Assembly (NCBI GenBank): GCA_016169945.1
Contig: JADLSH010000015.1
Span: 62,001 to 126,000 of the forward strand
DNA from: Trachythela sp. YZ-2020
Lineage: Eukaryota > Cnidaria > Anthozoa > Malacalcyonacea > Clavulariidae
DNA: 64,000 nt
Direction of reading: 5' to 3'
Positions 21,547 to 34,300 of this stretch are shown piece by piece. The notes beneath the pieces are model-generated. The model saw only the letters and a program-made list of their open reading frames with translations. It searched no databases and was not told where the DNA came from. Position 1 is the stretch's first letter; each line of letters opens with the position of its first letter. The translations under genes were made by a program, and so were the position numbers.

Positions 21547-22424
21547 TTGTAATATGATATTATTTACACTGTGTTCGAATCAACATGATGCACTATAATG
21601 TTCACGTGACTTTATTTTGGCTTGTTCTTGACATAAATTTCCGCTCCCTTTGAAGTTTGCCGGCTAGCCAAACCATTTCCGTTCTATTAACTGTGGTTAT
21701 ATTAAGATTCAATTTATTTACTATTATATCTTCATTCGCCATGGTTTTACCTAAAGATGTATTTTCATATGTATGATTCATTGAAATTCGTTAAGTAAAC
21801 ACATGTACACGTATACCGAAGACTGCATTATAACAACATGATACTTTATCATTGTATTTTACCTTATATTCTATTTGTTAGGTGCTACCTAAATGCAATT
21901 ATACCATATAGATAAAATCCCAACAAATTCAAGTACAGAATCAGTAACGTCAATTAATTTTAAGTTACAAATGTATAATTAATAAATTTAATCATTTTAA
22001 TCCTCAGAAATTGAGTACAACATTCTTGCATCATTTTGAGGATGTCTTAATATTAGCAGACACCTTTTCATATCATATCACTTAAAAGTTGAAATAGAAA
22101 GAAGACATATTATGTTTTTACATTCAGCCTTTAAACACTAACTTTATCATTAAAATATGAATTCCAAGCACACTGTCCCCTCTCAGCTAATCATCACAAA
22201 TCATATCTTAGCTGAAGGCTTAAATAAGTCACTAAAAAGCCATACTATTATTCTAAATGAACACTGATCTTACCATATTGTGCTAATTATTTAACATGAG
22301 TGATCTTGACATTGACCTTATCATTTAATGCATACACATGAAGACGTTGACAAATTGTTTTCATCTTTCTCTCGACATTTGGCCAAGAACGATGCAAGGA
22401 CTATCCCAGACTTGTTCACAGGGT
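21547..22424. other. No gene seen; upstream of the C2H2 gene
   Basis: An AT-rich spacer that should contain the promoter of the minus-strand C2H2 gene. No element can be named. Confidence 0.4.
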
Positions 22425-22870
22425 TTGGGTTAGCGTTAGGGTTAGGGTTTGATTTATGGTTACGGTTTGGGTTAGGGATTGGATTATGGTTAGGGTTGGA
22501 GTTATGGTTATGGGTTGGGTTATGTTTATGGCTACGGTTACCGTTGCGGTTAGGGTTAAGGTGATGTTTACGTTTATTTTTAGGGTTACGGTTACGGTTA
22601 AGATTATATTTAGGGTAAGGGTTGGGGTTAGGGTTACCGTTAGGCTTTAGGTTAAAGTGAGGGTTATGGTTGCGTTTGGGTTAAGGTGATTGTTACGTAT
22701 ATTGTCAGATTTATAGTTATGGTTTGTGTTACCTGTAGGGTTAATGTTAGTATTAGGCATTACTACTTCATGTTAGGAACACATATTAATGGTTTGAGTT
22801 AAATAATTAGATGATGTTAGGGTTATACTTGGATTTACGGTTGGGGTTAGGGTCAGGATTTCTGTTAGTG
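22425..22870 (+). repeat. Degenerate TTAGGG-like tract
   Basis: About 450 bp of imperfect (ggttagggtta)-type repeats with frequent substitutions in the hexamer (ggttatgg, ggttacgg, gggattgg). It reads as an interstitial telomere-like satellite. The ORFs over it are low-complexity. Short related patches continue to about 23005. Confidence 0.8.
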
Positions 22871-23015
22871 TAAGCACATCTACAATAACTACGAGACATA
22901 TCGTATATCCGCCGGTATATTGGTTCAAACTGTTTTGTGATCCTTTCATGAAGTAGTAACCGTGTTACGGGTTGCGGTCCGGTTCGGTTTAGGGTTGGAG
23001 TTAGGGTTTAAGATA

Positions 23016-23365
23016 GATAATGTCCTATGAAATACGCACAATGCACCTATGATCCTGGGAAGTAATCAATATAGGCATGGCCCTACGAAATACGCGCAAT
23101 ATAGGTATGTTCGGTTCTAAGAGATATATGCAATATAGGTAGTGTCCTGCGAAATACATGAAAATATAGGCATGATCCTGCTAAAGACATGCAATATAAT
23201 TAGCGTTAATAATATAGGTAATGAAATGCGCGCAATATACATATGGTCCTACGAGATACATGCAATATATGTAGGGTCCTGCGAAATACGCACAATATCG
23301 GTAAGTTGTTACGAAATACTTGCAATATATAGGTATGGTCCTGCAAAATACATGGAATATAAGTC
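23016..23365 (+). repeat. Minisatellite, ~30-bp unit, about 10 copies
   Basis: Diverged copies of a unit containing ggtcctgcgaaatac and gcaatatagg follow the TTAGGG-like tract directly. Units vary in length by a few bases. An ORF over them reads repeated Cys-Glu-Ile peptides, which reflects the repeat only. Confidence 0.75.
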
Positions 23366-23489
23366 TTAAAAATACATGTCAAGAATTGAAAATAATTACA
23401 AAAATATTTTTAGTAAACTGGTGTTGCTTTTATATACTATGCAACGTGATATTAACTTTAACAGCGATTTATTGAAAACATATACTAGA

Positions 23490-24322
23490 AATACATTCAT
23501 GCAGAATCCCCTCGCCTGTTCGAACTCAGGAACATACTTCCCAAAATGTATTGTAACATGAAGTATTCCGTCAGTCATTGTAACCATAGCAACACGCAAT
23601 TTTTTACTTTTGGTACAAAATGATAAAATAGTAATATAGTATTTGTACTTTTAGCTATAAACTTATGAATTGCCCCACTATATAAAGTAGATATGTTATT
23701 ACGTACTCTTTTAGCTTTGGTTTGCTGTAAAATTTAACCTTAGACATTTCATAAAAACGTCAAATATTTTCAGAAAACTTCAACTGTTTTTTGACAGTAT
23801 AATTTTTTAAATTTATCTTTAAAATAGTTTCTGACATTACGTTGTTTCCTCAAAATTCAAATTTAAACTTGCTAAAATACCTTTTAGGTTTAATCGATAT
23901 TATATTAATAACCTCACAGAGTGACATACGCTTTTGCAAATCCACAAACTAAAATATGCAAAATAGACACTTACCCGTTTAAAACACTTCAAAAGTGTGC
24001 TTTTTTCAGCCATTCGACTGTTTCTCGTTTATCTTCTTTTGAAGGCTCTTATTCATCGGTATGTTTTTCCAATAGCCCGAGTATTAAAAATCATTTTTGA
24101 TGCATATATTAACAAAATATTTATCCGTAAATCTTTAAATGTTTATCCGTATGTTTCTCTCGACCTGACTCGCGCATGCGTATAACGTAGAAAACCTTGA
24201 ACCGTCCATGGCATCGCGGCGGACGACTTTGGATTCCGCTATGTTTTCACATACCCGGGTGTAAATATCCGAGCGGAATTAGTACCCTCGCACGGCGCTT
24301 CGCGCCGGCTCGGGGATTATGT
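23490..24322 (+). mobile_element. Dispersed element, copy 1 (~830 bp)
   Basis: It matches 33850-34706 along its full length in the same orientation. It starts at catgcagaatcccctcgcc and ends at the hairpin cggcgcttcgcgccg followed by gctcggggattat. The two ends are weakly inverted (aatcccc at the start, ggggatt at the end). There is no recognisable coding capacity. A third 5' fragment may be present at about 29848. Confidence 0.7.
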
Positions 24323-25397
24323 ATATTTTTCTAACAATCTGATTAGCTGCGTGGGCGGGCAGCTTTTTATGATATTTGACTGTGGTCGAAAGAGTTATTT
24401 TTTGAAAATTAATATTTTGTTCATATTCACTCATAGGAGTGAGAAAAATTTGAAAAAAAAAGCAAATCCCACCAAAAAATGTTTGGATTATATTAAATTT
24501 AGTCAGTTACTCCCTAGACGATATCAAAATTTAAATATAGTTTAAATTTTATGTTAAAAAGAAAAAAAGTGTACCGGGTTAACAAGCCGATTTGAACACT
24601 TTAATAACAACACGAAACACTTGAACAACCAGAAAGTGAGAAAAATATCACACATACTTTCCCATGTGAAAGCGAAGGTTCATAATTATGTGAAATATAA
24701 TTTCACATGTGGAATATATATTTCATATGCGGAATTGGAACAGTTCACATGTGAAAAGACATTTTGAAAAGACATTTTCACATGTGAAATGATATGTTAA
24801 ATTTTTGTAAGGGATGTGCCATCACGAGCCACTATGAGAGGTTCTAAATTCTGAACACTAATCCTAAAAATAGAGGAATCGCGACTTTTAAATTTGATAT
24901 CTCATATTGTTTTCCAATATTTCATTTTGAGAAGTGATTACTGACAAATCTATAGCTCCAAAACTTACTGCGAATAAAACGAAGGTGTCTAGTATATTTA
25001 GACTGTCCTTAGAATAGTTTGCGACAACAGATTGTGAAAATAGAGCCTCACCAACTAGTCATAGCGTTGTCCAAGTTCGCCTTCTATCTATTTCGATTTG
25101 TTTTTCGATACTGAAAATTTTGGGTTAACTGTTCTCGCTAGCTGCAGTGAGTGACATATTAAATAGGAAAAACTATATTTTGTCGACGTGCAAGACAACG
25201 TTTTTCCTTCTGGTCGATTTGATTGCAAAGCACATTTATTAAAACTAATAGGAAAAATAACAGAAATTACATGATCTAAGGTTATGAACTGATGTTTTGT
25301 TTCTACAGTTGAAGAACACTAGGTAGATGTTTAAAATTGCTCGTTGTTCATTCCCATTATTCAGTCTAACACAAGCTGTTCACGTACTTGTATTGCA
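24323..25397. other. No gene seen; cacatgtg-rich patch
   Basis: 3' flank of the fibrinogen-like gene on the minus strand. At 24655-24795 there are at least five forward and reverse copies of the motif ttcacatgtg(aaa), giving overlapping hairpins. Confidence 0.5.
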
Positions 25398-28300
25398 TTA
25401 GCGAACAAAGATGTAACCCATAGCTCTGACATCTTTGCCGTCACCATTGTCAGACCCGCAATGAGCACTGTTGCCACAGCTATTGACTATGTTTCGTACG
25501 CCACAATATCTGCGCTGACTTGCTTCAATTGCTCCAAATCCGATAAAAGAATCTGCTGAATGACAATTGTTGTCGTTATTTCCGATGATGCCGATTCTGA
25601 CTCGAGCATGATGTCTGTCGCCAGCAGCAACATTGAATCCTTGGCGTCCACATCTTGTTTGAAGAGAAGAACCACGGTAAAGGGATCTCCAGGTTTTATT
25701 ATGGACGGCCGTCGAAAGGAATGTGCCGCCTGCTAGGATGTCGTACAAGGAATTTGCTGAGTGGCTTATTGGAATGAAATAAGCAGAATCACCAACTTTC
25801 ATTCCAACACAGAGTTGAATAAATGGTGTGCTCCAGTAAGTTGGCATTTTCGTTTCCTTGTTATCCAATCCTGTTTTCCCATCATTTAGCGAATAACTTT
25901 TCTTATCACTCCAGTAAGAGGATGAATAAGAAAATGTTTCCTGAAACATTGATCAATACAATAATTATATCTTCTAAGATCTTGAAATAGATTATCAAAT
26001 CATAATATCAGCAGGTACACGGGCCGGTTCGTACTAACGTAAGGTTACTTTTGTGAGGCTTGCGATATATTAATAAAATAATTTCATTGCGCTTACAGGA
26101 CGAGGATTAAGATGAACGCTCCGAATTTATAAAGGTAACAGAAGACGAAAATTTCAGCCAGGGACGTATAACTTTGTCGAAACATTGGGGGAGTGGATCA
26201 TATTGCCCAACAAAAGGGCGCGGTCAGGACATAACGAAAAGGGGCTAGAAAAAATCAATGCCGCTAGCAGGAATGTACTGGTGTCGAGTTCTGAAGGCAC
26301 GAGACTACTAGGGGGGTATGGGATCATGCTGCGCCAGAAAATTTTGAAAAGTAGAGTCTCTGAAACGCCATTTTATTCACTTTGGGGGAAAATATTTTTT
26401 AAATCTGATTGTTAGAAATTGTTGTATATTAGATTAGCAATATTGCAATTGTTAGACATTGGGGGTTGACTTACCCCCTAACCCCCCCATTAGTTTCGCT
26501 CCTGATTTCATCCCACGATTGTGGAAATAATTGTCATACATATTTCCCTACAATATAAAGTATAATCGCACTAATATTCCGCTTGATCTTATATGTCCGT
26601 AATATGTACTGACCTTGTTTCCATCGATTTTCATCACCATTGTCCATCCGCCTCCAGAACATCCGGGTAATGATGCCATATGACAATACACGTCGCTGTA
26701 AAGCTTGGTTGTTGTAGTTTTAATCCGATAAACACCATTCTCTGCAGAACTAGAAAGAAAAAACATAGTTAAATAACTGTGAAAAGATCAAATGGTATCG
26801 AAGAGAAAAAAAGATCGGCGTAACGTTGTATGTGTCCCGATTTCTCAGTATATTCATGGCTATTTCTCAGGTATCGTTATGCCGGTGAACCGATAAGATC
26901 CTCAGATTAACTTGATCCGCGCTATTAGTTCTTGGTCAATTCAGTCAGCCGAAAGTTTCTGATTGCAATAGATAAACAGGAGATTATTTTGGCTATTTAA
27001 CGGCAGGGACGTAGCCAGAGCTTTCAAAGGGGGGGGGGAGCCCTGTGGGGATTAAAGGTAGTTGTGGCTATATGTGGGGCATAATTCCTGGTTTTGCAGT
27101 AAGTATTAGCACTAAATATTACCAAAGGGGGGGAGCCGCGGCTCCCTCGGCTCCCCCCCTGGCTACGTCCCTGTTTAACGGTACCGTGTAAGAAAATAAG
27201 TGGGTTAAACAAAAGACGTGCACTTGAGCAACAAGCGGGGATTATGATAACATTTATTCTCATGATATATATTTCGCTTACTGACAATCTTCTGAAATTT
27301 GGCAAGAGCACCTGCCTTGGAGAAGCGAAAAGTCTCTGAGGTCCATTCCGACCCGTTAAAGACCAGATGGGTGCAGTTTTAAGGCAATAATTATGGCGAT
27401 ACCCCATATTAACAAACAGGCCTCTCTCGGATCGCGTATCAGTCAGGTAGTCGTTAACTCATGATATACACAGACAGGGGAACCGAAATTCTCAACATAG
27501 CGACATATTCCAGCACTGGTACAATGGAGATAATATTATGGTCACATGCTTTTTGATCTGGGCACCCGGATAGTAACGGCGTTCGCGACAATGAGGGCCA
27601 CGCGTTACCCAATAACTTTCTCATGTTTTAAAATCCATCTCGTTCCACTCATGAAAATCTGTCATGTTTTTGAAATCAGTAATAATGACCACTCATGTAG
27701 CATAATCACATAATTGTGCGATCCGCTATGTCTTAATTTACCAGGGTGTAAGTAGGCAAGTGAAATTATTACACTTACCCCGGGCTTTGGCTCGGGGATG
27801 ACCAAGTTAATAAAATTGCAAGCATTAACCTACCTGGCGCTCTGTAAGGCATTTAGGCACGACGCATATACGGTGTCGGCTATAAAAGAAAGAATATAGT
27901 ATTGCTTGTCATGCCTATTTTTTAGTCTCACAATATGTATCAAAGTACGCTACAAAGGGGCAGAACTACGCACGTGAAACGAAAAAGCTGTTTGTTATGG
28001 TTCAATACTTGAATGGAAGGTTATAGGTTTGAGAACGGTGATAATTCATATTAAAAATTAGAGAAAGATTTAGCATAAGTATGTAAGCCCAGTATACAAT
28101 TGGTTAACATAGCCACAATCAAAATCGCTATTGATTCACGGCATCTATATGAAATTCACGGCATCTATATGAAATTCACGGCATCTATATGAAATTCACG
28201 GCATCTATGTCAAATTACTTTACACTTATATATAATGTAAATGTGCTACTTTCAGGTTTTGTTGGATGTGGTACGGAATGTTCACGGTGGTACAATTATA

Positions 28301-31300
28301 CACCGAACCGTATGTCTAGTTTCTCGATATAATGACGTCATTAAACGCGTGCATAGTACTAATATCGTATCGGGATTGTGACAACCCAATCATTAATGAC
28401 TGTCGTTTTTAACCATGATAGTGAAAAGGGGAGTGCTTTCAGCTTCAAATTGGAAACAAATATAATAGAAACTAACAATTGCTTCCCGTCACTGAAACAA
28501 TAAATGTTGAATTAAAGAACAAGAAAGAATTATATATTATTAGCACTTATAGCAAGTAAGTCAAGTGCAACCTTCTATTATGATAATAAATCATAATAAA
28601 TCATTACTAGTATACAATATTAATAGGAAAAATTGCAATCAACAATTTCGGAAGATTTAGCGCAAGAATCCATGTGTATCGAAAATGCAAAAAAAGGGAT
28701 GAATTTCATGTTTAATCGATGTTAAAGTCACTAAATATAATCTTACCTTTACTTTTTCTTGCATTGGCACAGAATTCTGTCTTGTTTAGTTTTTCTTTAA
28801 TCTGGGCTATTTCAGTATTCACTTTTGTGATCTCGTTTTTCATTTCTGACAACAAACTTCCTATTTCCTTTAGGTCTGGTTTAAGAGCACATTTCTCAAC
28901 CGTGGTATTTTTCTTTGTTAGGCAAATTTCTTCCTTTCCATTGAGGGAAATATCGAAAGGATCGGTGCTAAAAATATTCAGACCTATTTTAATAGACTGT
29001 CATGCATATTATGGTTTGTGAGGGATGCAATTATCAATAATAATTATTATTGGTTTTTGTTGCATCCAACTTATCTCCTCTTCACGGTAAATAATGATAT
29101 GCTGGTAGTGATCTTAACATGATACTGGATTCTAATTTTTCTATGATTCTGATGCCAATTAAACATTCACGCACGTTCAACACTTAAATTATACAACAGT
29201 AAAACGATTCAATGGAAAACATTCACCAATTACATTAGATAAGCTAAAGTGGTACAATTGAAGCTTTGAAAATTATTAAGAAAGAATATTACAAGCACAT
29301 GAAACTAAAATGGTCTTTTGGGACGTCCAAATGGAGTCGAATTCCCAATAGAATTGAACGTTTAACATATACGCTAGCGTCCTTCGAAATCTATTCTTCA
29401 GCTGGCAAATGGGTTCCGACTCCATTTGGACATCCAAAGTTATTTATCATTGTGCACTACTGCTATTCAGGAAAACAAGCAATATCTAGGTAGAAGGCTT
29501 ACGTCCGACAATTCAAAGCCTGACTCATTTACCACAGTTTACAACTTGTCATTTTCTCCGTTTATTGACATAGGGAGTTCAGTGTCTACTGCAATGTTGA
29601 TAGAGGAAATAGTTGAAGTTGGTTTTAAACTCGGCAACCGTGTTAGAACACTTGGACGTTTTAAGGCAATGTTATACAAGGGACAACTTTTAGCGGCAAC
29701 TCGCAATGCAAATCGTTACAGAACCAATCAAATTGCATTGCGTGAGGGCAAGTATAATTATATATAAAATGGTTGTCAATTTTTTCTCTGAAACAATTTG
29801 TAAGCCGAAATAATCATTTTATGCCGCCTTATACATTCAACATGCATGCAGAAACCCCCTCGCCCTTTGGAAGACAACTACAGTTTAATAAGACACTCTA
29901 TTGAGCGTTACGTCACTGGGCCTATCAAAAGAGATGCTGGTATAGATTTGATGATAAAGACATAAGTGCGACTAAGAGAAACTTTGTGAAATGACTTAAT
30001 CGGTGTATTTTATTTCTGATTTTTTTCTGTATTTAAAGTGACATAGAGAATCATATACGATAAATCATAGATTCTCTATGTCACTTTAAATACAGTATGT
30101 AAGAAACTGACTAAAATGACACTTTATTCAGGTAATAATTTCTGGAATAGAATAGGAAGAGATGAATTTAGCGTTAGCAATACGAGCAATAATACATAAT
30201 TCATTGAAGTACCATTAGACGATTATAGAATTTGTATGAATGACTTGTGTTTATTAAGTGTAAGTCAAAGGACATACATTGCTAAAAACTTTCCTATGAA
30301 GAAGTGTGAGGAAAATAAAAAACTTTAATGTCGAACATAATTTCTCTTCATTAACTGTGAAGAAAATGATCGTTTCACGCAATTAAGCTGAAAAATCGTC
30401 ATGCATTTATGAATATCGAGAATATTGTTATGTAATGGTAATTGTAATGGTTTATTGATCACATATCAATAGCAGAGTATAGCTAAATTATTATGTGTTT
30501 ACATGATTATAAATAGTAAAATGAAAAACTTATACATTAATTCTGGACGTTCGCATTTTAATTATGTTGTCGCAAGAGCACTTTGAGTACGATTTCCTTT
30601 GCAAAATATTTACCCCCTGGCAATGAAATTAACACCATTGGAATCCTTACAAAGTAAGCTTTTTAACTGTGGGCTATTTTGCCGACTAAACATTACAGAA
30701 TCAAAAAAATACTAAAAGTTTAATCCCAAACATACCTCCAGTCATACTCCAGTTCAACTCAAACAATCTTTAATATCTCCCTTATTCTTGCATTTGACCA
30801 CAGACTTCTAATGGTCGAAATTTAGCTTTTTATCTGTGTATTTCCTCTGGAAAGTTTCGCTTCGATACTACGACTAGAAGTATTTATTTTGAATTTTTTT
30901 TTATTTATCGGCTATTTTCCAGCATGCACGCGCTTGCCGTAGCTTGACTATATATGGTTTGCCCACGCGCTTCAGTCCCGACAAAAAATCTTATATGGGG
31001 TATTGTACCCTGGGGAATTCATTCCGGCCACTTAAAAAACCATACCAACAGTCTTTGTTTTGTCTTTGGGCCTTTTCCGATTGTTTTTTTATCTGAAAGT
31101 CCGGTTTGACCCGTACGCTACATTTCAAATTTCGCCGTAATTTTGTCAATGTTTATTGTTTTTCTTTGAACGTTGGTCAGTATGTACTGTTTTTAAAGCT
31201 CTATACAACGGTTTATTAGCGAAAATCACACGGTTTTTAAAACAGAAGTTATAGTCGACCAAAGGTACTGAATATATAATTAGTTTACGATGATAAATAT

Positions 31301-34300
31301 CAGATTACAAAGGTGTTAAAACTCACGGAGATCTGTAAAAGAATGTGTTTAGCGATTTGTTTGGCATTAATCAAGAACAGGTTTGTTTGCTGAATCGATT
31401 GGTGATATTTTCGTCCGTTTTGGGTGAGGGGCGCCAAAGATACAAGCGCTAAAAGTCATCATCCTTTGGCGGTTGATATTCGACGATACCGTCCAGAAAG
31501 AGTTAATTAAAACTATGAGTCAATACTTTCATTACAATTATGTATATAGTATGATTATAGTTGGTATATAATAAAATCCAAAACACTAAATATGCCAAAA
31601 CTATTATATAGTATATATATAGTAAGATGCAAGACACTAAATATGCTACAATTATAAACCTATATCAAGTCATTGAGTCAATACTTTCATTGTAGTTATC
31701 AATCGCATAGACTAAAGGACTACTTTTGAAACGTTCCGTTCTACAAGTAAAATTATAGATAATATTACTATTCGCTCTTGTTTCTCTCTTTTTTATGTTG
31801 GAATGTTTATCAGGTAGCAGTCCATGTAGTTTATTGGTGGGTTGAACCATATTCCTAATGAGGTCAATGCACAGATGCTTTCTTCGTTCTTTTAGTGATT
31901 TCAGTTTACTTTCTATTAAGGCTTTATTGTATTCCTGTCCAGGGTAGATAATCCTAAGCGCCCGTTTTTGGATTCTTTCGATGTTGTTGCTTTGATCTTG
32001 GGTCAGTTTTGCATGCCACACTTGCGCTCCATACTCGAGGGTGGACCTTATGACATCGTAATAAAGGACTTTAGATCATCTTTGCACGCGCCATAATTTA
32101 TAAGGATCTTTAAAAAGTGAAGCCGTTTAGCCGCTTTTTTAATAATAAATTCAGTATTTGTGACCCACTTCATACCATCGGCCAGCCAAATTCCTAACAA
32201 TTTATATGACTTTACCCGAGCAATGAGTTGGTCGCCGATGTTAATTGGTGGGATGGTTGTTTTATTCTTTCTGAAATCAAGAATTATTTCTTTACATTTC
32301 TTCACATTTAGTTCAATTTTTTCATGTTTTGCAAACAGAATTACACTGTTCACATTTTCTTGGGTTTTTCCGATCGATGTACCGGAAGTGTGATTTGATA
32401 GTTCTATCACCTCAGATAAGGTCGTATCGTCCACAAACATTACTGTTTCTCCCTCATCCGTATCGTTTGGTTGGTTGTTTCGGCCGATTCCCAATTTGTA
32501 ACTGAGGGGAGTTGATTGATTTTTATGATAAAAGCGACTGGACCTAATTTTCTACCCTGGGGTACACCCCCATTAGTACGATGCAAACCATCCAATCAAG
32601 TCTGGACGTATACCAATGTCGTTGAAGTTTTGCAAAAGTCGGTTATGTTCATTAAGTCAAAGGCTTTTCGGAAATCGAGGAATGTAACTCGAACAATTTC
32701 CTTATTATTCTCCATCGCTAGATACCACTTGTGTAGTTGGAAGAGCAAGCCCACGAAATTGGGATTCGCTAATTTTGTCATTAGTATCATTTAGAATCCA
32801 CTCAACAGCATATGACTCTTGGAGTTTCGAAAGGATCCTAGTCAATGTAATTGGCCTTAGTTCTTCCACTGACGAACATGGGTTTGATTTCGGGAAACTG
32901 CATACATTGGAAATTTTCCATGTTTCTGGAAAAGTTTTGCATCTAAACGACTGGTTGTAGATATCAGCTAGTGGCACGGCGAAGTGTTCAGCGAATGTCT
33001 TTATCACCTTCATGTTTGGGTCAAAAGGGCCAGATGCTTTATTGACGTCTATGTTGGATAATTTCGTTGCAACATTTTCAGTCGTAATTGGTGGTAGAGG
33101 ATCTTGACTTCCGAATGACAACCATTCATCTTTTACTTTAGGGTACTCTTTGGTCAAACTCGTGAAGAAACTATTTATGTAGTCGGCGGTTTGATTATCG
33201 CTCATTGGGGCATGCGATAGAGGGTCTGTTAAGTCAAAGTTCTGTCTTTTATTTCCAACAATCCGTTTTCCGTTTCCCCACCATTTCTTTGGGTTTTTGT
33301 TGTGAAAGTGTTTTATATTTTGTTCATAGACTATTCGCTTGGCCTTTCTAATCTCTGCAACAATTAAGGTCCGCAGTAACTTGGATTGTTCGAATCTTCC
33401 AAGATGGTATGCCTTATCTCGTCTCTGCATCAATCCGACAGGTGTCAAATAGTTTTTTACGACAATTCACCGATAACTGCCCGAACTCAGCTCCTCACGT
33501 TCGGAAAGAACTCGTAAAATGCGACTGCGATTTTGAGATACGGTCCGCGGTTCTTTTGTTACTAAATATAGTAACTTCTTGCTACATTAATAAGACACGC
33601 TGGAGGGTATCAAGCCAATCACAAAGCGAAATCAAAGCAAATGCATAAAGAATGTTAGCTCTCTTCATGTTGATAATCAAATGATGAATGACTATTAATA
33701 ATTTTACATTTCAAGTTAATATGAAAGACGAAACCGGACGTAAATTCATCTTCCTTCAGCAGATAAGTAAATACATGTTGTTAGTGAAAGGCGTTTAATG
33801 AATGCATGATTACATAACTGTCAATAAAATATAGACACGGATTCATCATCCTTCAGCACACTAGAAATACATGCATGCAGAATCCCCTCGCCCATTTGAA
33901 CCAAACAATTTACTCCCCAAAAGTTATTTTAACATGAAGTTCGACAAATGTAACCATGGTAACACGCAACATTGTATATTTTTTATATTTTAATTTGTAC
34001 AAATATTATTTTGTTTTTAACTATAAAATTATCAATTGCCCAACTATATAAAGTGGGTATGATATTATGTACTCTTTTACCTTTGATTTACTGTAACATT
34101 CAACCTTAGACGTTCACAAAACGTTTCGAAATTTTCAAAAACTTCAACTGCTTTTCGAGGAGTATTTTTATACTTCGCACTTGCTTTTGCAATAAAGTTT
34201 TTGAGATTTAATTTATTTTTATTTTTCTATAACATATTTGAATCAATACTAAAATACTCTTAAAGATCAATCAATGTTGTATTGACTACACAGAATGATC

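Noticed and set aside
22328..22650. Leu/Gly-rich and Val/Arg-rich ORFs resembling membrane proteins
   Set aside because: They are translations of the degenerate TTAGGG-like tract.
27280..27407. Possible extra exon of the fibrinogen-like gene
   Set aside because: The neighbouring exons already join in phase without it, and its translation shows no family motif.
28132..28215. Possible CRISPR-like array
   Set aside because: Four head-to-tail 20-bp units without spacers, in a eukaryotic intron.
28719..29021. Plus-strand ORF with hydrophobic stretches
   Set aside because: It is antisense to the coiled-coil exon of the fibrinogen-like gene, which has splice sites and matching phases.
29426..29767. 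113-codon ORF
   Set aside because: No recognisable domain, no flanking splice or start context, and it lies in an intron of the opposite-strand gene.
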